From Cocos nucifera (Eukaryota; Streptophyta; Magnoliopsida; Arecales; Arecaceae), in contig QRFJ01004839.1 of NCBI GenBank assembly GCA_006176705.1, positions 186,001 through 250,000 of the forward strand: DNA of 64,000 bases, written 5' to 3'. The notes beneath the pieces were generated by a model that was not told the DNA's origin, ran no database searches, and worked only from the letters and a program-made list of their open reading frames with translations. Positions 1 to 11,517 of this stretch are shown here, piece after piece. Made by a program: the position numbers and the translations under genes. How positions within the stretch are numbered: position 1 is the first letter of the stretch; every line of letters starts with the position of its first letter.

Positions 1-302
1 GACATGCTGTGTGACTACATCATGATCATTAGACCTCCCTGACAGTAATCAGATTATGGAGTTCGGCTATCTGCATAGTTATCATGTTCTGAACACGTAG
101 AACTAGTAGTAAAATAGTTTTACTGCTAGTATATAGTTCTCAAATTTAAAGCATGTATATCATATTTAGATTCTTAGTGTAGAGTTTTTTGATATAATCA
201 GTAGCTCTAAATTAATTAGATTAATTTTAGTTTCTATTGTATTTATTAATTTTTTAAAAAAAATTTTGAAAGTAAAACTAGAAATCCTGCACTGAAACCT
301 TC
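1..302 (+). repeat. 3' end of a family B copia LTR, cut by the window start
   Basis: This stretch aligns by eye with the last 300 bases of the family B LTRs that end at 24,600 and 43,621. Shared landmarks are a 'gttctgaacacgtaga' block, the AT-rich run with 'attaattagattaatt', and the closing 'aatcctgcac'. It ends where an open LINE reading frame resumes at base 303, so the LTR appears to have inserted into that LINE. Its start lies outside the window, so I cannot say whether it is a solo LTR or the end of a full element. Confidence 0.75.
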
Positions 303-1710
303 GGATTAACCTCGGTAAACTCTGTACTATCTATCTTGCCCTCCTATTATATGTCTATCCTCAAATTGCCAAAGTGGGTTATTAACAAAATTGAGAAGAT
401 CAGGCTAGAGAGCTTTTTGGTGGAAGGGTAAAGATGCCGTCAGTGGTTTTTATTACTTGGTTAATTGGAATTCTGCATGTAAATCAAAGGAACAAAAGGG
501 CTTGGGAATCAAAACTTAAAACAAATGAACTCTGTTTTTCTTGCGAAATGGGCATAGAATTTCTTATGTGGCTCGGATAGTCCATGGCATGGCCAATTCA
601 TGGAGCTTATTATAGGAGAAGTTTGGTATGAGATCAAAGAAATCTCTCACTATCTTATCTCCAATTTGGAAGGATGTTTGTAGGCAAAGCATGGCATTCT
701 GAAACTGTCTCTCTTTCAAGCTGAGTAATGAGAGAAATATCAGATTTGGAAAGATTCATGGATTGACGCATCACCATTGTGCTATCTTTTCGCTAGTTTG
801 TCTGAAAAAGTTGTCCAACAGAATATGAGCATTTGCTCATTCTGGATTTGGAGATCTCTATCTTGGAGAATTGCTTTGAGAGGGTCTTTGAAGTTGGAGG
901 AAACTAAACAGCTTGAAGAATTAATGCATATTCTCTCTTTTGTTAGACCTTCACAGCTCTCTAATGTACCAATCTAGAAGTTAAATCTTAATAGAGGCTT
1001 TTTGGTTGATTCTTTCTATTCCTTTCTAAACAATTATGACCTCCTTTTATCTTTCCAGAAGATTATTTGGAGGTCGTCGATACCAGAAAAGATCTAAATA
1101 TTTCTTTGCTTGGCATTGCGAAACAAACTCCACACCAGTGAAGTACTTACAAAAAAAGGATGGTAGGAGAATATTTGATGCTTGCTATGTGGCAGGAACT
1201 CTGAATCTTCAAATCACTTGTTCACTAGGTGTCCATCCAGCAAGAGTATTTGGTTTGCTATCAAAACTCAACTTCAGCTTAAAGGATGGCCTTCTAGCTT
1301 AGCAAGATCTTTGGACAAGTTGGAAGATTAGGAACAAAAACTAGTTGGCTCGGAGCGTAGGCATTCAGCTCTTTATGGCTATTTACAACAGAATTTGACG
1401 ACAGCAAAATAAATTAATTTTTCTAAATAGAAGCTCTTCAATTCGCTCTACCTTGTATAAGATTTTGGTGAATTTTCACAGTTGGAAATGCCTCTGCACC
1501 CAAATGAAGGAGGACCATGAGTGGCTGTGGAGCAAACTTGTTGGTCTAACTAGTTCTTTATGATTTTCTATTATTTTATTTATCTTTTTTTTTTCTTTTG
1601 GTTTACTATAATCTTTCCTTCTTTGCTTTGTACATTCCTCTGGCCTAAATAATAAATGAGGGCTAATCCTTCAGTCTCCACTTTCTTTCAAAAAAAAAAG
1701 AAAGAAATCA
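303..1710 (+). pseudogene. LINE (L1-type) ORF2 3' part with poly-A tail
   Basis: From 303 the frame reads a typical plant LINE block downstream of the reverse transcriptase core (LTSVNSVLSILPSYYMSIL, then KLPKWVINKIEKIR). The 'FLW.GK' and 'GLGI.NLKQMN' signatures follow after frameshifts. A reverse-transcriptase zinc-binding region (zf-RVT type) is readable near 1,000-1,260: IWRSSIPEKIKIFLCLALRN, then a CLLCG...H...C pattern. The tail has a T-rich stretch, an AATAAA-like 'aataataaatga' and an A-rich run at 1,690-1,710. Several frameshifts and stops make it inactive. The upstream catalytic domain is missing from the window because a family B LTR sits at the junction. Confidence 0.8.
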
Positions 1711-4250
1711 ATAATTAGTACTTTAAGGCCTATCCATGCTACAACAAGCTCAGAATAACTCACAAATGAAGGAGGAAGATGTTTGCTCCCCGTCTTAACA
1801 ACGTCCCTGCATCGTCGTGAATTATATAGCGAGATGCACCTTTATCTTCAACTACCACAGCATCGAAATTTATCTTAAATGTTCCTAAGGGAGGGGTACC
1901 CAAGAGCAGAAGGTACTGAAGAGCTATCCAATATAGACAACTGATAGTTGCCCCAGTACCTTAACGAGAACTTGAAGGTAGCTTCAGTATCAATAGGTTG
2001 ATAAGAAATAACAAAGCAAGAAACTAGCCGTGATGCATATTGAGAAGAGTATTGAAAGATTCTTTCATTCCTAATAGTCCAGATTAACTAAAGGAGTATG
2101 GCTGGAGAGCACAATCCTCCTTCTCTACCCTAGCAGTGAACATGAGGTCCACAAAACCCGGCAAAGAGGAGGGCTGCTGATTACGTGTCGCAATAAATTC
2201 TGCTGTTGCCAGTAATTTATGACAAAGGAACACTCGATAGGAACATGATTGATGTCCTCAATGGTATCAGTGCACATGTCACACATAATCTTAGAGTCAG
2301 GAATAATACCTCTATTGGCCAATAGATTTTTGTAAGGCAACCTATTCCATACTAGCTTCCACTAGAAAAACTTAACCTGCATGGGAATATCCCATAACCT
2401 TTTAAAGGAAGATTGCTCTATAGGCTGCTGTGAAAGGTTGATGAGAGGGTAGAGATCTTTAATAGAAATGTGTTTAGATTGGTTTGGACCCGATATTAAC
2501 TAATCAGACCAATCTCCATGTGCAATGGGCACTCTATGAAACCGGGTCATCATTTCGGCTAAGAAAAAAGAATTGAATTTATCTGTATATATCCCATTCT
2601 CTAGTTGGAAGTTAGCAGCTCATTGGTAAATGGGAGAAGCATATTGATAAAGGTGGGCCAAGCACTTATAGGAAGGTATGATAGCCATGCGTCATTGAGA
2701 ACACTAATAGATTGGCCATTTCCAATCTTCCATATGAACCGAGATTGAATGATTGGGTTGCAGCTACAAATCTTGCCCTAGATGGACGAACCATGCTTGG
2801 GTTTGGTGTAAGTGCGCTAGGAACAATTAAATTGGTATTTAGCTGAGGTAACTCCAGCCCAAAGAGAGGTAGGATTGATCACAATCTACGTTGCAAGTTT
2901 GCACAAGTAGGCCTTCCTTCTACCATGAAGGGAATGCAAACGCTATCCCATGCGATCAGGTGCAAGCCTTTACAGTCAGCCTCATGACCCCAGAAAAATG
3001 CCCAATATTCCTTCTCAAGGTTGTTGAGAAGGACAAGAGCATGAATACAAGACAAGTAATACAAGGGAATAGGTGAGAGGACTGATCGAGCAAGGTTGCT
3101 CTACCAGCTAGTGATAAAGCCTTCCATTGCTAGCTTGCTATTTCTTAGTTAATTTGTCATCAAGAAAAATAAGATCCCTCGCTTTCAAAGGCTTCCCAGA
3201 TAAGGAAAGCCCAAGATAAGTCTAGGTGCCATTGCTTGCTCTCATAGAAACAAGGCTTCTCATTTGTTCCTTGATGATGGTACAAGTTCTTAGGCTGATC
3301 TTCAATTGTGATTTTGCCAAGTTAATAGCTTAACTGGATATGGAGTAATATGTACTAACAATAGCCTTCAAGCATCCCACATCCCTCACCTTGGCTTTTG
3401 GCGACAAGGGGATGGTTGTTGGCAAAGAGAATGTGGGACATCGTTAGGCTACCTCTAAGAACTCTATAGGTTTGTAGCAGGATAGAGGTCACTGCATGAT
3501 GAAAAAACCTTGATAGAGCTTCTAAAGATAGAATAAATAAATAAAAGGATGATGGACAGCCATGGCAAAGTCCCCAGAATCATAGAGAATTAACAATGCA
3601 AAATGGGAGGCTATAATGCATGCATGAAGCCATTTAATGAATTTGAAATTAAATCCAAATTGAGCAAGGATTTTAAATAGAAATGACCAATGAACATGAT
3701 CATATCCATCTTCATTATCACAAGTCCTATGGATGGCGGAGCCTTTTCTAATAAGTAATAATTTCTTGGGCCCAAAGAATATTTTTAGTTATGCTGCAAC
3801 TCGGAATGTTCGGAGAGATTATGCTGGGAAGAACATGCTGTAGTTGATTGACCAAGAATTTTGCCATAATCTTGTAGATAGTGTTGCACAGGCTAATCGC
3901 CCTATAGTTGCTAACCCTGATAAGGTTGTTAACCTTTGCGATTAGAGTGATGTTAGTCCACTTTCACAAATCAGGTATCATGGAGTGAGTAAAGAATTAC
4001 TGAATGGCTTGGATCACATCATCTTTAATGAGGTACCAGAAGTGTTGGAAAAAGAAGTTTGGATGTCCATGAGGGCCTGGAGCCTTGTTTTTGTTCATCT
4101 CTTTAAAACACTAAGCTTCCAAGAAGAGTTTATGGCATCAAAATCAAAATATTCCTAGTAGGAATGTAATGGGCTAAGTAGTGGACCCAATTCATACAAC
4201 TAGGCCAAATTAATTTTTGATAACTATTCTTATATTTGGCTCAATCACAT
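1711..4250 (-). pseudogene. Degenerate LINE ORF2 with RT, zf-RVT and RNase H remnants
   Basis: Read on the minus strand from about 4,250 downward, an L1-type polymerase is recognisable. There is an N-terminal RT block (KNKAPGPHGHPNFFFQHFW, RAISLCNTIYKIMAKFL), then PSSFYLFILSLEALSRFF near 3,500, where the catalytic FADD has decayed to FANN. An FFWG motif follows near 3,000. A zinc-binding segment (CDMC...H...C) lies at 2,125-2,340. Near 1,740-1,900 an RNase H-like tail is readable (KINFDAVVVEDKGASRYIIH, DDAG). Stops and frameshifts are frequent. It faces the LINE at 303-1,710 tail to tail. An RNase H tail is known in one group of plant L1 elements; placing this copy there is an inference. Confidence 0.75.
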
Positions 4251-5880
4251 CCCCTTCAACATTGAGAAAAGAATCTTCTGATGAAGAATTTTTTGTGCTT
4301 GAAATATAACTCCTTTATCAATATATTTTTTTTAAATTTGTTGATGAATAGTCCAACAAAAAAGTTTAACATAAATATTTTTATTTGAGATTTGTCTTAG
4401 TAAATCATTTCTTATAAAAACTCATGTTCCTGATGTATCATAAAAGAAGAAAAACAGAGACCTCTTCAATCAATGTCATGTTCAAGCATACATGCGTCAT
4501 AGCATACAAACTTCACTTTATCTTTCTTATTTTTTAGGGAAAGAAGAGTGCCCATATGTAGTATTGTAGCATAAGCATATATGTATATACAATTTGTAGA
4601 GTTAAAAAAAAATCCCAAGCTCACCTTCTACATAACCTTGTGGCATTTTGATCATAGCTCTTCTTATGGGTTACCTGCATCTAATTTGGATAGTATTTAT
4701 TATGCTTATCTTACTAGGCTTAGGTTGCAGTTACTTGCTAAGCTGGATCTCCAACAGCTGCCTATTTGCTATTATAGTTTATCATCTCCATACATTTCTC
4801 TTTGGTTCCTTCAGTTTTTTGATACTTTCCTCTATGGTGTTCTATGGTTCAATAGTTTTCTTTTTCTATTTTTTCTAACAAGGGTGTGTGCTGCTATTAG
4901 ACCTTTATTGCCATTTTGTTAACTTGGGGATATTCAAGATGGTATGTAGGACTATGCATTTTGATCATATTCAGTTACCTGATACTTTTTATCCATGATG
5001 TTATATGCTTAAATGGTAATCTTCTACTACTTTCTCCAACATGGTTGCTTGCTGCTGCTTGCCATCCTTTGATAAATCTATAATGTTTGAGTGGATCCAT
5101 ACTATTCTTCTGCTATTTTAAATTCAATCACAGTTTTTTCTCATGGGGAATATGGAATGCTACGCTCGAGTTAATCATGAGCAATCAAATATTATTATTA
5201 TTATTTTGACTGAAATCGGAGGTAGCAGGATTCTATCCCTTTTAATTGTTGATAAAAAAATAGAGTTACAATTCCAAGGAAAGCAAAATAAAGAAACTAC
5301 ATTAGATATAGAAGGAAGAAAAGAAAGAAAAAGAAAAGATTATCTACAATTTGTTGCAGTAGTAGTTACGGTTTCTAGCTTCATCCATAGTCTCCTATGA
5401 TTGTCTTCACTCTTCAAAAGAATAGATGTGTTCCTGATCACGAAAAGTCTGAAGAATATTCTACAAAACAAAGAAAACAAAGCCTTTCTTCCTTAGAAAT
5501 ATCTGATTGTTCTTTTTTCTCCAAATTTTTCAACATACGGCAGCCAATAATTGATCACCTGCTTTGCTCTCAAGTTTGTTCTTGTTTTTTTTCTTCAAGT
5601 AGTCCACATGTCAAGAAATGAAAAAGATTTATCTCTTAAATTTAGCTACAATTTTATTATTGTCTACAAACTCCTTGTAAAAGAACATCTAAAAATAAAT
5701 GGATGCCCGACTTTGAACTCAAGCCACATGGTACATACCTAGAGCTGATATTCTAATATTTTTTTCTAAGAACTTCTCCTATATGTAGCTTATTTCTTGT
5801 TGCTAACCATAAGAAAATATTCACTTTTACAGGTATTGGCGCTTTACAAAGAATTTTTGAGAAGGGACATTTAAGATCAC
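4251..5880. other. AT-rich spacer, no recognisable gene
   Basis: I see no conserved domain on either strand. The longest open frames (113 codons from 4,581 and 76 from 4,648, plus strand) encode hydrophobic, low-complexity peptides that overlap each other, which T-rich DNA does by chance. A short ATT repeat sits near 5,190. The stretch may be untranslated or upstream LINE sequence, but nothing proves it. Confidence 0.5.
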
Positions 5881-8040
5881 TATAATTAAGAAACTTGTAG
5901 AAGGAGTTAATAATGAATAAGTCATTCTATGTAAGCTTCTAAATTGGTACATCTACAATATGAGACATGCTAAGAGGGACAAGAATGGATAGCAAGATAG
6001 ACAACTGAATCTTTTAAAGTATAGTCAGTGGCCTTTGAACTTTGATACACCATCTCAAAGTCCTCCAGCTCTGGTATAATAAAATCGACTTATTCGGTTT
6101 TAATACAAAATCATAAAGCTTTTTGAAATAAGAGCAAAGAAGAATCATGTCGATCCAAACATTCTCTCAAAAATAGATTAAGCTGCTATTTTCCATTTTA
6201 AAAGTTACACAACTCCAAAAGGAAGAAGTTTTGGAACAAACATCTTTTCATACGACTAACAAGCCTGACAAGCTTATTCTTGATCTCATTCCCAACTTCC
6301 TCCATGAGTCATAGGCTTGTGCCACCTGGCTCTACCAAGGATTTGGAGACCCCAACAGAAATTTCTAAGCTCATTTAGCTCAAAGTGACTACTTCATCTG
6401 AATAAGATTCTTTACTCCTAAACCTTCCTGATTCTTGGTTCTACAAATATAATCTTAATTCATCAAGTAATGAAATCCAGCGATGTTGTCTATCCCTTTC
6501 TATAAGAATGCTCTTCTCAACTTATCCATTCTTTTTACAACCCACCCAGGCAATTTAAAAATAGATATATAGTAAGATGGGAGCGTAGTTAGAACTGAGT
6601 TGACAAAAGTTAGCCTACCACCTAGAGAAAGCAATCTTTCCTTCCAAGTGGCTAATCATGAGCTCATCCTTTCAATTAAGAACAACCAACAATATTTAGA
6701 TAGCTTCTTATAATGCAAAGAAAGACCTAGATATATAAAATAAAGAGTACCTACTTACAGTTCATCCAAGAATCGAACCTAGTTGCTTCACTATCATCCA
6801 TATTCAGACAAAGAATGGAGCTCTTATGAAAGTTTATCTTTAATCTAGATGCACCTTCGAATGCCAATAAGATCACTTTTGCCGCTAGCATATTTTCTTG
6901 TTTACTTGCACAAAATAATAGAATATCATCTGCAAACTGCAAGCTCAACAAACCACTAAATTTCTTGTAATGCCCAATGCCCTCAATCAATCCAATGTCA
7001 TCCGCTCGCTTGAGGAGTCTAGTGAGTACATCAATCGTCAAAATGAAAAGAGCAGGTGATAAAGGGTCACCTTGCCTAAAGCCTTGCTTGCATTTAATCT
7101 ATCTTTTGGGTTCACTATTCAAAAGGGGAGTAATGGTGGTTGAAGAAAGCAAGCTGCGGATCCACCCAATCCATCTGCTAGGGAACCCCCTTGCTCGAAG
7201 TACCGCAAACAAGAATTTTCAATTCAGTCTATCAAATGCTTTCTTGAAATCTAATTTATAAAGGATACTCTTTTCTCTAGACCACTTGTAGAAAGCCAAC
7301 ATTTCATGAGTACTTAAAAAATAATTAATGATGCTCCTACCTTTGACAAAAGCGGATTGATAGTCTTCAATGAGCACAAGAAGCAAAGAGATAATCTTCT
7401 TGAAAGAATCTTCATGATTATCTTATAAAGGCTGTTCAGTAAACTAATAGGCCTGTAATCCTTGATAGATAGGGAGCCCTCCTTTTTTTTTTGGAATTAA
7501 GGTAATATAGAAAAAATTCAACCAATTAAGATCCAAATTACCATTATGAAAGTCTTGAAGAAGTAGCAATAGGTCATCGCTTAGTAAATACTGAAACTTT
7601 TGGAAGAAGGAGAAGGTGAAGCCATTTGGCCTCGAGGATTTATTAGCTTCAAATAAGAATATTGCATCCTTGATTTTCTAGAGAGTTAAACATTGCTCCA
7701 AAATAAGAAGATCAACAATAGGTTCATCAAGGATCAACCTCCAATTGTTATTAATCTTGGGCACAAAGGATCGACCGAAGAGGTCTAAGAAAAAAGAGTG
7801 AAACCTCTTAGTGATTTCTATCTATGAGTTAATTTTTAAATCACCTTCAAATAGAGTTGCAATGTGGTTCCTCATTTTTCTACCAGAAGTGATCTTGTGA
7901 AAGAAGGTTGTGTTCCTATTACCTTCCTTGAGCCAAATGATTTTTGATCTTTATTTCTAATATATTTCCTCCTTTCTATATAACTCATTCAAGGACTCCT
8001 TTAAGATACGTCTTGTAGAAAACTCACACGATGAAAGATT
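5881..8040 (-). pseudogene. LINE (L1-type) ORF2 with readable RT core
   Basis: On the minus strand the reverse transcriptase is easy to follow. It starts near 7,990 with the linker EGNRNTTFFHKITSGRKM, then NKSSRPNGFTFSFFQKF. The block YQSAFVKGRSIINYF and the catalytic-region motif KLDFKKAFDRLN follow near 7,230-7,260. FRQGDPLSPALFILTIDVL comes near 7,060. The FADD box (LQFADDILLFC) is at about 6,930. Downstream are RLLSLGGRLTFVNSVLTTLP and the KLPGWVVKRMDKLRRAFL block near 6,520-6,620, followed by decayed sequence. The FADD catalytic residues survive, but there are several stops (for example after FDRLN) and frameshifts, so the copy is dead. No endonuclease domain is visible upstream; it is either truncated or lies beyond the TR-GAG insertion at 8,210. 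Confidence 0.85.
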
Positions 8041-8209
8041 GATCTTTTTCTTTTTTTGTCTAGAATATCAATGTCATATAGGATCTTCATTTTGATATCC
8101 TTATTCATAATCCTCTTACTTTAATATATTCATTTTGTTATCAATCTTTGATTTTTTCTAATTCAAAGTTCTGATGTTAGTCAACTGTTGCCATGGGTTG
8201 TAGATATGT

Positions 8210-8780
8210 TGTAGGAGTTGGTGTGATGCTCTCAAGCCTTGGAGAAAAGATGAAGAAAATCCAGGAAGAAAAAGAGAGCTAGCACATAAAGGAGTTGACT
8301 TGGTTCTAAGATAAGTCAATTCGGAGTCAGCAAGGGTTGACCACAGTCTCAGAGGGGTTGACTCTATCTTAGAGGAACAGATAGACAGAGAGAAGTGTTT
8401 CAGATCGATATGTAGAGAAGTCGACTCCATCCCTGGTAGAAGTTGACTCGATCCAGAGGGGTCGACTCAGTCTCAGTAGGGGTCATGAAATTGGATGAGT
8501 GCTTTCATATATGGGTTAGCTTAGAAAAATTTTTGGTCAGGCCTATTGGCTACGTATATATATATATATACATAGGTTATATTAGGATTTTGATATAACA
8601 AAATCCAATTGATCTTTTCTTCCTAACTCTCTCTCTCTCTCTCTCTTCTCTCTGGTTCTAATGCCAAACCTTGGATTGTCGTCCCTTTCTTGTTCTTCTT
8701 TGATTCTCTGGTTTAACACCCAGGTCCACGTAAGAGATCGATCCATGGCTGGTGTCGAAGTGGTACCAAATTTTCTAACA
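8210..8780 (+). repeat. 5' LTR of the TR-GAG-like element
   Basis: Begins TGTAGGAGTTGG and ends TTTTCTAACA, preceded by TATGT. It contains several copies of the palindrome GAGTCGACTC or near matches at 8,290-8,470, a TATATA run at 8,555-8,571 that could act as a TATA region, and a CT microsatellite near 8,627-8,644. It is shorter than the 3' LTR because of an internal deletion next to the palindrome array. Confidence 0.88.
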
Positions 8781-8781
8781 G

Positions 8782-8798
8782 TTGGTATTAGAGCCTGA
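8782..8798 (+). promoter_or_regulatory. Primer binding site, initiator-Met tRNA type
   Basis: The sequence TTGGTATTAGAGCCTG starts one base after the LTR. It matches the usual copia primer site TGGTATCAGAGC except for one C-to-T change, as expected from methyl-C decay. Confidence 0.85.
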
Positions 8799-8963
8799 TT
8801 GAATATGGAGAAAAAAGAAGATTAGATTTTCAACAAAAGTTTAGATCTAAAAGTTTCTCTATATTTTGTGATAAAGAAAGAGATTTAAGGACTGCTGTCC
8901 ATCCTTCCTAGTCAAGATATTTTTCAGATCTACATCTTGTGCTATTTTTGATTCGGATTGATC

Positions 8964-9862
8964 ATGGAAAGTAGCAGGATAAAAATTAGATTTGAAAAGT
9001 TTTATGAAAAAAATTCACCATATGGAAGGTTAGGATGGAGGATCTACTAATTCAGATGGGATTAAATTCGAACTTAAAGGATAGGCCGAAGGAGATGACA
9101 GATAAGCTGTGGGTATCCTTGGAGAAAAGGGCATATGCCATGATTAGGACTTGCCTGATGGATAAGATATTATATGGTGTGTTGGAGGAGAAAACATCTA
9201 AGAATTTATGATCAAGATTGCACATGTTATACATGAATAAGAACATATGTAACAACTTGATACTGAAGAAGCAATTGTATAGCCTTCGAATGCAGGAGGG
9301 CGAGAATGTTGTGAGACATATTCAGTGATTCGATCGGATGAGCATGAATTTGCTCAATATTAGGATGGATCTTGAAGAGAAGGACAAGAGCTTATTGTTG
9401 CTATGTTCGCTACCCAGAAGCTTTGATCCATTGGTGACGACGCTGCTGTATGGCAAGAAGATATTGGTGCATGAGGAGATCGTGTTAGTGCTCAGATCTT
9501 GCGAGCAATGAGAGCGGATGATGAAGAGGAAGGTTCTTCAGAAGGGTCTTGCAGTTTCAGAGAGATCTAGGAAAGGAAAGTAAAAAGACGAGCAGAAAGA
9601 CAGAAAGAATGACAAATATTTTAAGTATGATGAAGCAGGGCACTTTAAGCGAGAGTATCCCCCTTGGAAGAAATGCAAAGGAGGAGAAAGGATGGATTTC
9701 ATTGGTTTAGTCACTAAAGAGGAAGAGTCAGATGAGCTCTTATTAGTTTCAAAGGAGCCCGCAGATTGTGGAAGATCTGAAATGGCTTTGGAGGGGTCTA
9801 CAGAGTGTGAAGAGTCTGAAAAGATAGCGACAGTGATCGAGGTGCAACAACGGGCTCAATAA
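8964..9862 (+). pseudogene. Copia-type gag of the TR-GAG-like element
   Basis: Starting at the ATG of MESSRIKIRFEKFYEKN, the product is a copia nucleocapsid precursor of the UBN2/DUF4219 type. The N-terminal 'F.GKNF..WK.KMEDLL' region is followed, after one frameshift near 9,030, by the long frame MTDKLWVSLEKRAYAMIRTC and FDPLVTTLLYGKKILVHEEI. Near 9,620 a zinc knuckle survives as YFKYDEAGHFKREYP, where the first, second and last cysteines of CX2CX4HX4C have become Y or F. An acidic tail runs to a stop at 9,860-9,862. Several internal stops (TGA or TAG for W or Q) make it non-coding now. Usual copia gags are 250-350 residues, and this remnant of about 300 codons is roughly full length. It would coat element RNA in a virus-like particle, with enzymes supplied in trans. 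Confidence 0.85.
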
Positions 9863-10397
9863 GACAGTATTAGATGGCTAGTTTTGGGTATAGGATTGAC
9901 TTGTGCAGTATTAGAAGGACTTTAGTTTTAAATGGAGCATTGGACAGAAGTGGCTTCATAGGTGGAGGGAGTTTTGGCACGAGTTCAGAGTGGGTGCAGG
10001 CAGAGGAGCAATATTCCAGCACCAGCGCTAGTATTGCAGAGATCCAGGTAGAGCAAAGTGTGCAGGTAGAGAGGCATAGCTCTGAGAAGATCGTGTTAGG
10101 TGGAGCTTCAGGTGCAATGAGTACCGGTATAAGAATGGTACAATTTCTCTAGAAAACTCTAGGGCAAGTAGTGTAGCTGCCGAGTAGAAGGGGGCCTACA
10201 ATAAAATCCAAGATGATGTCAATCAAGCAAAGATCTTCAGCTATGAAGACGGTCATCCCAAAGATTTTCAAGGAAGCTTAGAAGTTGAAGAAGGTTGGTG
10301 GTGGCAAGGATGTTCGCACAAGGGATTGTCAGGACATGCAGCGACAATGAGACCATGCAGGAGAATATTATCAAGTTTGTCAAGACTTGGGAGAACC
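9863..10397 (+). other. Non-coding or unknown interior of the TR-GAG-like element
   Basis: A 92-codon open frame lies at 9,874-10,152. It is rich in Ser, Gln and Gly (for example FIGGGSFGTSSEWVQAEEQY) and has no pol motif. The remainder shows no domain. In an autonomous copia, 4 kb of protease-integrase-RT-RNase H would lie here. I cannot tell whether this is residual linker or captured sequence. Confidence 0.5.
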
Positions 10398-10408
10398 AAG
10401 GTGGAGAT
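10398..10408 (+). promoter_or_regulatory. Polypurine tract of the TR-GAG-like element
   Basis: AAGGTGGAGAT lies immediately before the TGTAGG start of the 3' LTR. This is the normal position and composition of a copia plus-strand primer. Confidence 0.8.
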
Positions 10409-11111
10409 TGTAGGAGTTGGTATGGTGCTTCCAAGCCTTGAAGAATAGATGAAGAGAATTGAAGAAAAAAAAGAAAGCCAGCATACAGAGGAGTCGACTT
10501 CGTTTTGAGATGAGTCGACTCAGATTCAACAAGAATTGAGCCCAATCCCAGTGGGGTCGACTCTGTCTCAGAGGAATAGCTAGATAGAGAGCAGTATTTT
10601 AGGTCAGCATGCAAAGGAGTCGACTCCATCTCTTGTAGAAGTCAACTTAGTCTCAGGGTTGACTCTAATTACGGAAACAGATCTGTGCGGGATTTCTGTT
10701 TGGACTTTGGATCAGATTTGATCCTAGATTTCTTAAGGCTTGATTTGAGAGGTCTTAAGGTTGCTAACTTAGAGTTTGGATTGCGATTAAATCTATGAGA
10801 TGAGAGCATGCAAGATATGGATGTACATAGACTTGGGTAAGTGCTTTCATGTATGAATTAGCCTAGAAAAGTTTTTGGTCAGGCCTATCGGCTATATATA
10901 TATACACATAGATTGTATTAAGATTTTGATACAGTAGAATCTAATTGATCTTTTTTTCTTAACTCTCTCTCTCTTTTCTTTTTGGTTCCAATGTCAAATC
11001 CTAGATTGCCGTCCTCTTTCTTGTTCTTCTTCGATTATCTGGTTTAACATCCAGATTCATGCAAGAGATCGATCCATAGCTGGTATCAGAATGGTACCAA
11101 ATTTTCTAACA
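10409..11111 (+). repeat. 3' LTR of the TR-GAG-like element
   Basis: Direct repeat of 8,210-8,780, ending TAACA before the TATGT duplication. It is about 130 bases longer than the 5' LTR. The extra bases lie at 10,640-10,830, after the GAGTCGACTC array. The substitutions between the two copies are mostly transitions, pointing to an old, methylated insertion. Confidence 0.88.
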
Positions 11112-11116
11112 TATGT

Positions 11117-11517
11117 TAATCTATTTCCATTTATGATTCTAAGCTTCCGTTAATTTTTCAGCATGGCTAAGCCTTCATCATGCATGCTTGGATTGTATTT
11201 GCTGTTACTTGTATCATCCACTCTAAGCAGCAACCCTATTGGATAATTATACTTTGGTGGTATCATCATATCAGGATGATAGACTATTTGGGCTTATCAT
11301 CCTTCCTCATGTACCTATTTATATTATGATTGCCACATTGGGAACAGCTTATTTTGCTTCTACTACTGTCATTATATTGTTTATTTTTTCTGCTTCGGGT
11401 CTTCTTTTTAATCTTATGTACTAGTTTAGACTTCTATTTGCGGATAGGGTCTGTACACAGGTCTTTACTTGTACATTAATAAACTTGACTTCTTACCAAC
11501 AAAAAAAAAAAAAAAAA
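11117..11517 (+). mobile_element. 3' end of a retroposed, polyadenylated sequence (LINE-like tail)
   Basis: The segment ends in 'gtacattaataaactt' followed by a pure run of 17 A at 11,501-11,517. A polyadenylation-like AATAAA sits about 25 bases before the tail, as in reverse-transcribed plant LINE 3' ends. A 61-codon frame at 11,239 is hydrophobic and not recognised. I infer a truncated LINE or other retroposed transcript; the parent is unknown. Confidence 0.55.

Larger units (their letters stand above)
8210..11111 (+). mobile_element. TR-GAG-like non-autonomous copia element (gag only)
   Basis: This is a complete 2.9-kb element. It has two direct LTRs (8,210-8,780 and 10,409-11,111) starting TGTAGGAG and ending TAACA, and a 5-bp target duplication TATGT at 8,205-8,209 and 11,112-11,116. 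An initiator-Met type primer site follows the 5' LTR and a purine tract AAGGTGGAGAT precedes the 3' LTR. The only recognisable protein is a copia-type gag; protease, integrase, RT and RNase H are all absent from the 1.6-kb interior. Terminal-repeat elements carrying only GAG (TR-GAG) are a described class of plant retroelement mobilised in trans. Because boundaries and TSD are intact, it seems to have transposed in this form and not to have lost pol afterwards. Confidence 0.88.

Noticed and set aside
4581..4922. 113-codon hydrophobic open frame that could pass for a membrane protein
   Set aside because: T-rich DNA gives hydrophobic peptides by chance; an overlapping frame at 4,648 looks the same, and no conservation is visible.
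10237..10629. 130-codon minus-strand frame (ESTPL repeats), also at 8,158-8,430
   Set aside because: The repeated ESTPL peptide is the antisense reading of the GAGTCGACTC array; the frame is a by-product of the palindromes.
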